This document shows positions 16,804-25,378 of a stretch of DNA of 63,663 nt, in pieces (the first letter of the stretch is position 1; each line of letters begins with the position of its first letter). The position numbers were made by a program, and so were the translations under genes. The DNA is from Chloroflexota bacterium (lineage in GTDB: Bacteria > Chloroflexota > UBA11872). A model generated the notes under the pieces. It had not been told where the DNA came from. It did not search any database and saw only the letters and a list, made by a program, of their open reading frames with translations. The stretch covers positions 1 through 63,663 of the forward strand of contig JAPOVQ010000024.1 of assembly GCA_026708035.1 (NCBI GenBank), given 5' to 3'.

Positions 16804-18576
16804 TCACGGCTTCTGATCGGCCGGTTTGGTCCAGTCCTCCATCGCGCCGGTGAGAAACTCGTCGGTGGATGAGCCGAGCGCGGTGTTGATCTGGTCGTAG
16901 ATGGCGGGTGAGGCGAGCCCCAGGGATTTCAGCACGCGCGCGGTCATCTCCGTGCCGCCCTCGACCTCCTCGCAAACGACGTGGTCGGCGCCCAGGGCCA
17001 CCAGATCGTCCCGGTCCGACAGGTAGCGCGTGCGGGCGAGAATGAGCACGTCGGGGCAATCGGCCCGCGCGAGGCGGATGCCCCTGCGCATGGCGACGCG
17101 GTCGTTGACGAGCATGACCAGCACGCGCGCGTGGCTGAGGCGCGCGTGCTCGAGAGCCTCGTGGCTGGTGACGTCGCCGTAGTAGACGTGCGCGTGCTCG
17201 CGCTGACCCTCACGCACGCGATCGGGGTCGACTTCCAGGACCACATAGGGCACGTCGGCCTGTGCCAGCGTGCGCGCGAGCAGCCGGCCCGCGACGCCGT
17301 AGCCCGCGATCACGACGTGGTTGCTGAGGTGAAGGTCCTGCGCCGTCGGCTCGTCCATGCCGCGGGCGCGCAGCAGCCGTTCCAGCGGACGGAGCAGCGT
17401 CTCGCCCGCATGCAGGCCGCCGGTCCAATGCATGAGGATTCGCGAAACCACGATGCTTACAACGCCTGTCGTGACAACCAGGCGCAGCTCCAGGTCGGTC
17501 ACCAGTCCCACGCTGGCGCCGATCAGCAGCACCACGTAGCCAAACTCGCCGAACTGCGCCAGCGAGATGCCCGACCGCCAGGCCACGCTCGCCGGGTTGC
17601 GCATCGCCAGCGCCGCGAGAGAAGCCACCAACGCCTTGCCGAAAACGAGCCCGAACACGATCAGCACCGCCAGCAGGGGGGTGTCGGCGAACACCCGCCA
17701 GTCGAAGATCATGCCCAGCGAGATGAAGAAGAAGCTGGTGAACGCGTCGCGGAGGGGAATAATGTCGCTGGTCGCGCGGTGCCCGTAGTCGGTGTCGGCG
17801 AGGAGCATCCCGGCCAGAAACGCTCCCAAGGCCACGGAAAGTCCGAGCTGGCTCATGAGCCAGGCCGAGCCGAGGGCGATCGAGATCACAGTGAGCAGGA
17901 ACACCTCGCGCGTGCGGGTTGCGTCCACGGCGCGAAAGACTCGTGGGATCAGGAATCGCGCCACGACGAGCAGGGCGACCACGGCCAGCGCCGCGCGAAT
18001 CAGCTCCCACGCGACCTCAAGCGCGGCGCCCGCGCCTTCGCCGCCGGCCAGCGCCGGCACCAGCAAGGTGAGGGGGATGACCAGCAAGTCCTGGAAGATG
18101 AGCGCCCCGACGATGAAGCGCCCATGGGGCGCGTCCAGCTCGCCGCGCACCGTGAGCACGCGCAGCACGACCACGGTGCTCGAAAGCGCCACCACCAGGC
18201 CGAACACGATGCCGCGCGCCACCGTGTCTCCCGCGATCACCAGAATGGCGAGCGTGGCCAGCGTCGTGACTCCCACCTGCAAGGAGCCGCCGAACGCGAC
18301 CGCCTTCCAGATGTAGCGCAGGCGCGTGAGTGAGAACTCGAGCCCAACCGCGAACAGGAGCAGGATCACGCCCAGTTCGGCGATTTGCTCGATATGCTCC
18401 GGGTCGCCGACGAGTCCGAGGCCGTGCGGTCCGGCGATGGCGCCGGTGACGAGAAAGCCGACGGTCGAGGGCAGGCCAAACCGGTGCAGCCCGATGGCAG
18501 TGGCCACGGCCAGGCCGCCGATGACCGCCAGCTCGCCAAATAGCTCCAGTTCCACCAATCGCGCCCCCCGGCTCAC
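16804..18576 (-). CDS. CPA2 cation:proton antiporter with C-terminal TrkA-N domain (KefB/KefC type)
   Basis: 590 residues from GTG 18576. The N-terminal 380 residues are a CPA2 exchanger with about 12 transmembrane helices, including the GFLVTGAIAGPHGLG loop near the N-terminus, ALSSTVVVLRVL and GALIFQDLLVIPLTLL (the FQD motif that carries the ion-binding Asp). After a linker comes a Rossmann RCK domain beginning VVIAGYGVAGRLLARTL (G-x-G-x-x-G) with the ribose-binding acid in VVLEVDPD. It likely exports K+ or Na+ in exchange for H+, gated by nucleotide. No KefF/KefG-like ancillary gene is adjacent. Confidence 0.92.
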   Translation of the reverse strand: MSRGARLVELELFGELAVIGGLAVATAIGLHRFGLPSTVGFLVTGAIAGPHGLGLVGDPEHIEQIAELGVILLLFAVGLEFSLTRLRYIWKAVAFGGSLQVGVTTLATLAILVIAGDTVARGIVFGLVVALSSTVVVLRVLTVRGELDAPHGRFIVGALIFQDLLVIPLTLLVPALAGGEGAGAALEVAWELIRAALAVVALLVVARFLIPRVFRAVDATRTREVFLLTVISIALGSAWLMSQLGLSVALGAFLAGMLLADTDYGHRATSDIIPLRDAFTSFFFISLGMIFDWRVFADTPLLAVLIVFGLVFGKALVASLAALAMRNPASVAWRSGISLAQFGEFGYVVLLIGASVGLVTDLELRLVVTTGVVSIVVSRILMHWTGGLHAGETLLRPLERLLRARGMDEPTAQDLHLSNHVVIAGYGVAGRLLARTLAQADVPYVVLEVDPDRVREGQREHAHVYYGDVTSHEALEHARLSHARVLVMLVNDRVAMRRGIRLARADCPDVLILARTRYLSDRDDLVALGADHVVCEEVEGGTEMTARVLKSLGLASPAIYDQINTALGSSTDEFLTGAMEDWTKPADQKP

Positions 18577-19059
18577 GCAACTCTGTGCCGGCGCTCAAGT
18601 CTATGGGCTGCTGGACCTGAATCCCGCAAAGCGTGGAGCAAGAAGGGCGCTTCCGCGGCCGCTGGTTATTTCGAAATCGAAGTTAAACCCCGAACACGCC
18701 AAAAAACTCCCTGCTACAAGGAGTGGAGGCCCTGTGCGCCACCAGCCGGGCATGCGCCAGACCGCCGTGATTTCGGCAAATCGCCGGCGCCGTCCGGCTC
18801 CCTCGCCCACGGGAGTCCGGCTCCCTCTCCCGCGGGGAGAGGGTCGGGGTGAGGGGATCCGGTGGTCCGCATCCGGTGGCCCGCGCTGCGTGCAGCGTGG
18901 GCCAGCTACGGGTGAATCTCCCAGGCTGCCCGCAGCCTGGGCCACCGGGCAGTCTTCAGCAAACCCCTCCGTCATTCCGGCGGAAGCCGGAATCCAGTCC
19001 GGTCGAGCCGAATGCAGCGCCAGATGCCTGGCGTACCGGCCAACACCTCGAAATCAGTC
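18577..19059. other. gene-free stretch with three repeat families
   Basis: From 18600 to about 18780 the sequence is non-repetitive and locally richer in A/T (for example 18664-18712), with no gene that I can recognise. Then come a GAGAGGG repeat (18826-18860), an imperfect palindrome CGCTGCGTGCAGCG (about 18887-18900), the hairpin CCCAGGCTGC, CC, GCAGCCTGGG (18920-18941) and the CGTCATTCCGGCGGAAGCC element (18970-19002). Confidence 0.7.
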
Positions 19060-19089
19060 TTGGGATAATGGAAACAATTTGCTTACACT
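19060..19089 (+). promoter_or_regulatory. candidate promoter of the small HTH gene
   Basis: TTGGGA (19060-19065) and TACACT (19084-19089) are separated by 18 bases in an unusually A/T-rich patch. The ATG at 19099 lies only 9 bases after the -10-like box and has no Shine-Dalgarno, which would suit a leaderless transcript. Prediction by eye. Confidence 0.4.
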
Positions 19090-19098
19090 GGTAGCGTA

Positions 19099-19464
19099 AT
19101 GGCACGACCCACAAAGCTCACCCCGAAAGTGCGCCGCCGCGTGTTGGAGGCGGCTGCCGACGGCTTGACGCTGCAGGACTGCGCGGCGCTGGTGGGTGTC
19201 TCGAGGGAGACGCTGCGGAATTGGTCGCGCACCGACGAGGAGTTCGCCTGGGCCTTCCGGCGGGCGCGCGCCGAGGCCCGGCAGGAGGTGTTGCAGTTGC
19301 TCAAGCGCGGGGGCGGCGGCGGCCATTGGCGCGCCCGGCTGGCCTGGCTGGCGCGGACGACGACGAGCTACCGGGAGGGATTCGGCATGTACGACGAGGA
19401 CCTGCCGCCGGAGAAACCCGAGCTAGTCGAAACCATGGTGGCGGGGCTCACGTCGGAAACCTGA
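19099..19464 (+). CDS. small helix-turn-helix protein (terminase-small-subunit-like DNA-binding fold)
   Basis: 121 residues. MARPTKLTPKVRRRVLEAAA opens a homeodomain-like helix-turn-helix: helix, DGLTLQDCAALVGVS, then RETLRNWSRTDEEF as recognition helix. This N-terminal pattern is shared by phage terminase small subunits and transposase-type HTH proteins. The rest is an Arg-rich helix with GGGGGHWRARLAWL and an acidic tail. No other phage gene is near, so a stand-alone regulator or domesticated remnant is as likely as a phage origin. Confidence 0.65.
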   Translation: MARPTKLTPKVRRRVLEAAADGLTLQDCAALVGVSRETLRNWSRTDEEFAWAFRRARAEARQEVLQLLKRGGGGGHWRARLAWLARTTTSYREGFGMYDEDLPPEKPELVETMVAGLTSET

Positions 19465-19545
19465 GGCCGCACGATTCCCGTGCCGGCGGTTACCGGTCCG
19501 CCGGAACTGTCCCACCCAGCGCGGACCACCGAGCCTAGACCCGCG

Positions 19546-19875
19546 TCAGACGCCCGTATGCCGCCGTTCGTATTCCCGGTTCCGATGCCCGAGGTGCACG
19601 AAGGCCCGCCAGGCCAGCGCGAGCAGGAACCACAGAATGGCGACGACGGCGCTGACGTAGATCACGCCCACCAGCATGGCTGCCACCCCTTCGGCGAAGC
19701 CGCTCGCGGTGACGCCCGATTGCTGGATCGTCGCGGTGCCGTAGGGAATCGACACGGTCTCGGCAGATGGCGGGATGGGCGACACGAGCAGCCATAGCCA
19801 TATGCCGAGCAGCGTCCCGACGGCGGCGGCGGTGAGCACTGCGGTCCCGACGAGGACCTGTTTCCTGGATCCCAT
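19546..19875 (-). CDS. small two-helix membrane protein, unknown function
   Basis: 109 residues. Hydrophobic helix at about 9-31 (VGTAVLTAAAVGTLLGIWLW), an external loop of about 30 residues (PPSAETVSIPYGTATIQQSG), a second helix at about 62-89 and a short basic tail (GHRNREYERRH). The N-in/C-in topology follows from the positive ends. No family recognised. It stands alone between the convergent HTH gene and a repeat-rich gap. Confidence 0.6.
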   Translation of the reverse strand: MGSRKQVLVGTAVLTAAAVGTLLGIWLWLLVSPIPPSAETVSIPYGTATIQQSGVTASGFAEGVAAMLVGVIYVSAVVAILWFLLALAWRAFVHLGHRNREYERRHTGV

Positions 19876-19985
19876 CTGCGGCCTCCAGATTCACATGGGC
19901 GGGCGCCATTGCCCCCCAGCGTGAGATTCTACACCGCACTTTGCGGACGTGGACTTTTTTCCCACGGCGAAACCGCTTTAATTTT

Positions 19986-20087
19986 GAGCCCTCCCCGGAG
20001 TCATTTCAGGCCCTCCCCGCTGTCAATTCAAGCGCTCCCCCATGTCATTTCGAGCCCTCCCCCATGTCATTTCGAGCGGAGCGAGAA
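19986..20087. repeat. tandem iterations of a TCATTTCGAG-containing unit
   Basis: Four successive diverged units of 22-24 bases, each with CCCTCCCC and then GTCATTTCGAG or a variant, end in the dispersed motif TCATTTCGAGCGGAGCGAGA (20067-20086). The last two units are nearly identical. The surrounding gap from 19876 to 20243 holds no recognisable gene. Confidence 0.75.
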
Positions 20088-20243
20088 TTCCAAGGCGCCG
20101 GGAGCAGGCGCCGCGTCCTTGGCTTCCTCGCGGCGTTCGGAGGGACAGGACGGGCGATCAGAACCAAAAAATCGGGCGGTTCGCGAACTGCCCTTACCCG
20201 AACCTCCGCCTGCCGCCCCTACTCGGCCGGAAGTTCGCGGCCC

Positions 20244-20885
20244 CTATCCCGATTGCCGTTCGTGGATCACGAGCACGGTACCGTGGGCGACGGAGACTTC
20301 CGCGTGCGGGCCGGCCATCTCATTGCTGACGCCGAGGCTGGAGCCGTGCGCGAGCGTGCCGTCCCGGAGGACATACCGAAGACCCTGCGTGGTCACGCCG
20401 TGCGCGTCACCGCCAACCGCAAGCAGGGTGACGCAATCGCCGGCCGCGCCGCCCCAGGATGACGATCGGCTGACGAGCCATATCCGATATCCCGTGTCCT
20501 CGATCACGGTGTCCGCGCCCCGCAGACTCGGGTGCGCCAGCAGCGCGACATTGGCCAGCAGGTGATCCACCCTCGGCCCGCCGAGAGCGCCGATGATGGT
20601 GATGGACGACGCGCCCCGGCTCGCCGCTTCGCGCAGCGCCAGCTCACCGTCCGTGGCGTCCTTGGCGGTGGGGAAGTTGCGGATGTCCGCGCCGGCGGCG
20701 CGCGCCCGGTCGAGGGTCGCGGCCGGAACCGAGTCCTGGTCCCCGACGATCATGTCGCAGACGCCCCCGGCGGCCTCGATGTGCGCGGCGCCGCCGTCGG
20801 CGGCGATGACGAGCTGCGCGCGCGCGAGCACCTGCCGGACGTGGCTTGGGTCGGCGTCACCGCCGAGCGCTACGACGGCGTGCAT
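20244..20885 (-). CDS. thiamine pyrophosphokinase
   Basis: 213 residues. Transfers pyrophosphate from ATP to thiamine. Motifs in order: VIAADGGAAH (near 26-35), MIVGDQDSV (normally GDxDS), FPTAKDATDGELAL (Lys-Asp and Thr-Asp of the active site), GALGGPRVDHLLAN (G-R-x-DH) and a C-terminal beta-rich half with VSNE. Length is typical. It is a single gene; no thiamine riboswitch is visible upstream, and it is bounded by repeats on both sides. Confidence 0.9.
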   Translation of the reverse strand: MHAVVALGGDADPSHVRQVLARAQLVIAADGGAAHIEAAGGVCDMIVGDQDSVPAATLDRARAAGADIRNFPTAKDATDGELALREAASRGASSITIIGALGGPRVDHLLANVALLAHPSLRGADTVIEDTGYRIWLVSRSSSWGGAAGDCVTLLAVGGDAHGVTTQGLRYVLRDGTLAHGSSLGVSNEMAGPHAEVSVAHGTVLVIHERQSG

Positions 20886-21007
20886 GGGGTGCGTCGAAGT
20901 CTTGGCGAAGCTCTAGGAGTCACTGCGGGTTTCCTGCGACCGCGACGTCTTGTGGGCGGTGGCCGAACCTTCCCACCTAGGACGGCAGCCGCTGACCCCA
21001 TCCTAAC

Positions 21008-21028
21008 CTTCCCCCTGGAAGGGGGAAG
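21008..21028. repeat. short palindrome CTTCCCCCT..AGGGGGAAG
   Basis: Second copy of the palindrome seen at 10678-10697, again just past the 3' end of a minus-strand gene. The upstream words (cccatcctaacc) also recall the flank of the other copy. Confidence 0.55.
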
Positions 21029-21039
21029 CCACCCAATGC

Positions 21040-21840
21040 CTAGTGCCCGGCGATGGCGTCCCGAACGCCCTCCGCGTTCTGCGCCCACCAGTCGCGCAAA
21101 ATCTGGACGTCGGTGCCGATCGAGAAGTGGCGCACGCCCTGGTCCAGGTAGTACTTGGCCTGGTCGGGCGAGCTGATTTCGGCCCGGGGATGCTTACCCA
21201 TGGCGAGCGCGGTCTTGATGATGTGCTCCTCCGCCGCCTTGCAGCGCGGATGCCAGTATTCGCCGGGAAGATCGATGCTCATGGCGTAGTCGGCGGGGCC
21301 GAACTGGATCATGTCGACGCCCTTGAGGGCGAGGATGTTCTCGATGTCCCTAACGGCGCCGTCTTTCTCGATCATCAGCGCCACCACGGAGTCTTCGAGT
21401 GCTTGGACGAAGGCCTGTCCTCCGCCGGCGTTCTCCCAGCCGTAGCCGACGTCGCGGCGGGACCCGGCGCCGTGGTGTCCGCCGGTGGACGGGGTCTCGG
21501 CGCGCACCGCCGCCACGCACTCCGCCGCCTCTTCGGCCGAGTGCACGTCGGCGAACAGGATGTTCTGGATTCCCGAGCCGATGGAGCGAATCGCGAGGTG
21601 GGTACGCGGCTCCTGCTCCACTTTCATCATGCCGCTGAGGTGGTCGAATAGCTCGATCGCACGCCCGATGTTCTCCAGCGCGTAGAGGTCGTAGGGCGCG
21701 TATTCGCCGACGAACTCCACGTAGTCGATGACGCCGGTCTGGCCGACAAGCTCCACGACGCCTGGCCATGAGACCAGAATGTGGGTGCCGACCGATGGCT
21801 GGCCGGTATTGAGCAATTCACGCAGTTTGTTTGGTCGCAT
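21040..21840 (-). CDS. HpcH/HpaI family aldolase
   Basis: 266 residues. Class II pyruvate aldolase fold that cleaves or forms 2-keto-3-deoxy acids or related compounds. The metal/pyruvate-binding core is visible in ALMIEKDGAVRDIENILAL (Glu metal ligand) and GVDMIQFGPADYAMSID (Asp ligand). The N-terminus GTHILVSWPGVVELVG matches the G-x-(W/F)...P..vE..g pattern. A Gly/His-rich loop (TPSTGGHHGAGSRRDVG) replaces the usual R-GxxR loop. It sits 97 bp downstream of an enolase-superfamily gene on the same strand; together they suggest breakdown of a sugar acid: dehydration first, then aldol cleavage. Confidence 0.85.
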   Translation of the reverse strand: MRPNKLRELLNTGQPSVGTHILVSWPGVVELVGQTGVIDYVEFVGEYAPYDLYALENIGRAIELFDHLSGMMKVEQEPRTHLAIRSIGSGIQNILFADVHSAEEAAECVAAVRAETPSTGGHHGAGSRRDVGYGWENAGGGQAFVQALEDSVVALMIEKDGAVRDIENILALKGVDMIQFGPADYAMSIDLPGEYWHPRCKAAEEHIIKTALAMGKHPRAEISSPDQAKYYLDQGVRHFSIGTDVQILRDWWAQNAEGVRDAIAGH

Positions 21841-21936
21841 CGCACTCGGGGCGGGATCGAACCCGGCGATAGTTCCACACCGCTCGCGCGTGGTCGAACG
21901 CGCGGGCGACGGGCACGCACGCGAGCGAGTCCGGCG

Positions 21937-23043
21937 CTACTCCTCGCGGTATTGCCGCAGGGCGTCCCAGTTGAACTCGACGCCGAGGCCGGGCCCCTGC
22001 GGCAGCATGACCGTGCCGCGGTCGGTGAGCTCCAGCTTCTCGTGGAACATGACCTCGTTGAGTCCCGCGACGTTGGGGTTGTAGTACTCGAGGATCAGCG
22101 GGAACGGGAACGCCGCCAGCAGGTGGATGTGAATCTCCTGCAGGCCGTGCGGGGCGATGGGGATTTCGTAGGCCGAGGCCAGGGCGGCGACGCGGCGGTA
22201 CTCGGTGATGCCGCCCAGCACCATGGCGTCGGGATTGGCGATGCGCACGGCGTCGGACTCGAACAGCTCGCGAAATCCCCAGCGGGTGTACTCGTTCTCA
22301 CCGGCGGCGACGGGCACGCTCGACGAGTTGGCGACGGCGGCGCTGCCGGCCATGTTGTCGGGCGAGACCGGCTCCTCGAACCAGAAGGCGTCGTAGCTTT
22401 CGAGGATGCGGGCCATGCGCACGGCGTCGGCCGTGACATAGGCGTTGTTGGCGTCCACGAGCAGGTCCACCTCGTCGCCGATGGCGTCGCGCACGGCGGC
22501 CACGCGGCGCTCGTCCTCGCGCAGCGACACCGCGCCGATCTTCATCTTGACGGCGGTGGCGCCCTGCTCGACATAGCCGAGCATCTCGTCCTGCAGCTCG
22601 GGAATGCCTTTGCCCGCCTCGTAGTAGCCGCCCGCGATGTAGGCGCGCACTTCGTCGGTGTAGCCGCCCAGGAGCCGGTAGAGCGGCTGCCCCACGGCGC
22701 GGGCCACGACGTCCCACAGGGCGATGTCGATGGCCGAGAGCGCGCGCGTGGTGAGGCCCTTGCGGCCGAAGATCTTGGGTTGGTAGAGCCGGTCCCAGAT
22801 GCGCTCGACGTTGAACGGGTCCTCGCCGATCACGGCCTCGGACATGTTCTCGATCACGGTGACCAGCACGTCGCGTCCAGAGGGAAGTCCCAAGCCGCCG
22901 CAGATGCCCACGCCCTCGATGCCCTCGTCGGTCTGGATGCGGACGACGACGTTCTTGGAGTGGGTGTAGGTGTATTTGCCGTTGGTTATCGGCGGATCAT
23001 GCGGCTTGGCGTAGACCTCGGCGGAAACGCGCGTCACCTTCAC
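21937..23043 (-). CDS. enolase-superfamily dehydratase/racemase (mandelate racemase subgroup)
   Basis: 368 residues from GTG 23043, with GAGGTG just upstream; the open frame before it is not protein-like. The catalytic set of the mandelate racemase subgroup is complete by position: K166-x-K168 (AVKMKIG), metal ligands D197 (LVDANN), E223 or E224 (FEEP) and E249 (AAGEN), and the D272/H299 dyad (NPDAM, IAPHG). Such enzymes dehydrate or racemise sugar acids. The substrate cannot be named. With the aldolase downstream it forms a probable sugar-acid catabolic pair. Confidence 0.88.
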   Translation of the reverse strand: MKVTRVSAEVYAKPHDPPITNGKYTYTHSKNVVVRIQTDEGIEGVGICGGLGLPSGRDVLVTVIENMSEAVIGEDPFNVERIWDRLYQPKIFGRKGLTTRALSAIDIALWDVVARAVGQPLYRLLGGYTDEVRAYIAGGYYEAGKGIPELQDEMLGYVEQGATAVKMKIGAVSLREDERRVAAVRDAIGDEVDLLVDANNAYVTADAVRMARILESYDAFWFEEPVSPDNMAGSAAVANSSSVPVAAGENEYTRWGFRELFESDAVRIANPDAMVLGGITEYRRVAALASAYEIPIAPHGLQEIHIHLLAAFPFPLILEYYNPNVAGLNEVMFHEKLELTDRGTVMLPQGPGLGVEFNWDALRQYREE

Positions 23044-23105
23044 GGGGCACCTCGGGCAGTCGTGGAGCGGGGATGTATGCAGCAAACCATCGGCGGCGTC
23101 GGGGG

Positions 23106-23819
23106 TCAACCGCTGGGCTGGGCGGCTCCGATGGAGAAGGTGATTCCGGCGTGGGCCACACCGTCCACCAGGATTTGCACGACGTAGCGGCCGAGGCACT
23201 CGGTCTCGTCGATGTAGAACCCAAAGAAGCCGCGCCGCATGGCCGAGCCCGCCGGCAGGCTGTAGCTCCCGCGGCAACCTTCGTCGGCCTGCCAGGAGAA
23301 GCCGAGCTCGGCGCCGGCCCTGACGTTGAGGAACTCGACCGCGATGTAGACGCGCTGGTTGGGCTCGAAGGTGCTGGTCTCACCCACGGGCCGCTGGAGG
23401 CCGTCCACCCCCTCGGCCGTGTCCACGCGACCCACGGCGGCGCGGGCATTGGGCGGGGGGACGATGGCGGTCGGAGTTCTGTTGGCGGACGGAGTCGGAG
23501 TGGTGGGCGCCGGGGTGGCGACCGGCGACGGGGTGGTCGGCGGCGCGGCCGTTGGCGTGACGGTCACCGTGGGCAGCGGCGTGGCGGTGCGATTCTGCGG
23601 CGACGCGGTTGGCGTTTGGGGGTTCGGCGTTTGCCGGAGCTCGGGTGTTGGAGCGGGTGTGGGGGGCGCGGTCGAGGCGACCGTGACCTCGGCAACGGTC
23701 GGCGTCGGAGTCTCCGGGGCCGGCTCGGCGACGACCTCGGAGTCACCGCAGGCGGCGAGCAGCCATGCCGTCACGCCCAAGATGATGATCGGCGCCAGCC
23801 GGGAGAGCCGTTTGCGCAT
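23106..23819 (-). CDS. lipoprotein with Thr/Pro-rich stalk and C-terminal beta domain
   Basis: 237 residues. Signal peptide MRKRLSRLAPIIILGVTAW with lipobox LLAAC (Cys24), so exported and lipid-anchored. Residues 30-125 are a Thr/Pro/Ala linker of the kind common in Chloroflexota surface lipoproteins. The C-terminal 110 residues (from about GRVDTAEGV) form a beta-rich domain with two cysteines (EGCRGSY and ETECLGRY) that could pair. Function unknown; possibly a binding module held off the membrane. Confidence 0.75.
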   Translation of the reverse strand: MRKRLSRLAPIIILGVTAWLLAACGDSEVVAEPAPETPTPTVAEVTVASTAPPTPAPTPELRQTPNPQTPTASPQNRTATPLPTVTVTPTAAPPTTPSPVATPAPTTPTPSANRTPTAIVPPPNARAAVGRVDTAEGVDGLQRPVGETSTFEPNQRVYIAVEFLNVRAGAELGFSWQADEGCRGSYSLPAGSAMRRGFFGFYIDETECLGRYVVQILVDGVAHAGITFSIGAAQPSG

Positions 23820-23951
23820 CGACCTCGCCTCTAGGCCGTGCCCCCGCCCACTGAGTCGGGTGGACGGATTACGGGACAGGGAATGGCGCGGGTCGCTTTA
23901 CCGCGCGCCCGCTGAGTCTAGCAATCGCCACCGGTGCTCAGATGCAGGCGT

Positions 23952-24917
23952 TCAGGCGCCGAGCAGGGCCTGGAGACGGCCAATCACGAGCTGCTGAGCG
24001 ACCTGGATCGGCTGCTGAATCGTGAGGCCGGCCGCGAGCTGGTGGCCGCCGCCGCCGTACTCTTCGGCGACTTCCCGGATCGGGCGACCGGTGGAACGCA
24101 GGCTGGCGCGGGTCCGTTCGGGGCCGAGTTCGTAGAACACCGCCGCGATCTCCGCGCCCACGATCTCCTGCAGGGCATTGGGAAGACCGTGTGAATAGTG
24201 GACGCTGGCCTCCACCGAGGCCGCCATGGCCTGGGTGACGCAAGTCCACACGATGCGACCGTCGGCCGTGGCCTGCACCGCCGCCAGGGCGGCGCCGTAG
24301 AGTCGCGTGGCGGCGATGGTGCGCGCGTTGAGGACCCGACGCGGAAGGCCGTGGGTCGCGCCGCCGGCTTCCAGCAGGCCGGCCGCCGCCCGTAGCGTCC
24401 GGGGCGAGGTGTCGGCGATCTGGAATCCGAGCGTGTCGCCGACCAGGCCCGCTTGCAGATTGATTGCCATATCCGCCGTCAGCGGGATGCGGGCCTCCGT
24501 CAGCAGTCCCCACAAGACCTCGGCCGTGGCCGCGGCGGCGGTTTCCACGTAGTTGACGGCGCCGTAGTGCTGGTTGGAGTCGTGGTGGTCGATGTTGACG
24601 ACGGGCCGGTCGCTCAGGAGCGCGTCACGCGCGCTCGGCTCGCCGCCCAGGAGCGCGGGGCTGGCGGTATCGACGACAAAGACCATGTCGCGGTCCGCGG
24701 CGCCAAGCGCGGCGGTGAGCGCAACGACGCCATCGGCGCCCGGCAGCTCGTTCAAGGGCGGGGTGATGCGGTCCGGCTGGTGGACGGCCAGCACCGCCTC
24801 TGCGCCAAGCTGCGCAAAGGCGCCCCCGAGCGCCAGCGCGGAGCCCAGGCTGTCGGCGTCAGAATCCCGGTGCGACAGCACCAAAGGACGCCGCGCGCGA
24901 TGAATGGCATCGATCAC
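23952..24917 (-). CDS. DHH-family phosphoesterase, NrnA-like (oligoribonuclease / pAp or c-di-AMP breakdown)
   Basis: 321 residues from GTG 24917. DHH motifs are in order: SHRDSDADSLGSALAL (motif I, D-x-D), VVDTAS (motif II), NIDHHDSN (motif III, DHH), GLVGDTLGFQ (motif IV) and, in the DHHA1 domain, EYGGGGHQLAAG. Members hydrolyse nanoRNA, pAp, or the linear product of c-di-AMP. A DarA receptor gene is encoded 13 kb away, so a part in c-di-AMP turnover is possible. The protein-like frame runs upstream of the GTG (TEPDLPAARRR), so the true start may be a non-standard codon a little earlier. Confidence 0.85.
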   Translation of the reverse strand: MIDAIHRARRPLVLSHRDSDADSLGSALALGGAFAQLGAEAVLAVHQPDRITPPLNELPGADGVVALTAALGAADRDMVFVVDTASPALLGGEPSARDALLSDRPVVNIDHHDSNQHYGAVNYVETAAAATAEVLWGLLTEARIPLTADMAINLQAGLVGDTLGFQIADTSPRTLRAAAGLLEAGGATHGLPRRVLNARTIAATRLYGAALAAVQATADGRIVWTCVTQAMAASVEASVHYSHGLPNALQEIVGAEIAAVFYELGPERTRASLRSTGRPIREVAEEYGGGGHQLAAGLTIQQPIQVAQQLVIGRLQALLGA

Positions 24918-25139
24918 GCGGCGCCGCGCGGCCGGGAGGTCCGGTTCCGTGAGAATGCGAGGCGGCTTTCAAGGGGCGCTGGGGCGGCGGATTATTTCAC
25001 AGGCCGAGTCTGCGCTCGGATGGTGATGTCTATGGGGCGGCTCAGCGTGGCGGGGCGATTCGCTCGCGTGATCGCCCATCCCCGCCATCCGGACGGCCCC
25101 GGCTCGTCTGCCGCGTTGCAAACCTCTGCCTAACACTTC

Positions 25140-25378
25140 CGTCATTCCGGCGGAAGCCGGAATCCAGTCCGATCAATCCCAGCGCGCGCCGGGCATTCGG
25201 GGTAGGGGCTGCCCCGTACTCGATACGGGGGCGGGTCTCAGACCCGGCCGACGCCGGGAATCCGGGCAGGCGCCGATTGGTCTCCCGCGTCGGTTACCTT
25301 TGCGAAATCCCTCCACCGGGAATTGTTAAGCCGGTCCTGTTCCCTCTCCCTCGAGGGAGAGGGTCAGGGTGAGGGGGG
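25140..25378. repeat. gene-free stretch with three repeat families
   Basis: CGTCATTCCGGCGGAAGCC element at 25140-25172; a GGGGCGGGTCTCAGACCCGG palindrome near 25233-25254 preceded by CCCCGTACTCGATACGGGG (about 25211-25229, itself a palindrome also seen near 53605 and 60210); and a GAGAGGG repeat at 25340-25378 that runs into the 3' end of folK and supplies its last codons and stop. No gene recognised in 24918-25363. Confidence 0.75.

Noticed and set aside
16981-18333. 450-residue open frame opposite the antiporter gene
   Set aside because: Antisense shadow; low-complexity His/Gln/Arg text with no motif.
18600-18780. tRNA or integrase remnant in an A/T-richer patch
   Set aside because: I could not fold a cloverleaf or find a coding frame with sensible content.
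19099-19464. Phage or prophage remnant
   Set aside because: The HTH start resembles terminase small subunits, but no other phage gene, integrase or attachment site is visible.
21781-23187. 468-residue open frame opposite the enolase-superfamily gene
   Set aside because: Antisense shadow; the minus strand carries a full catalytic set.
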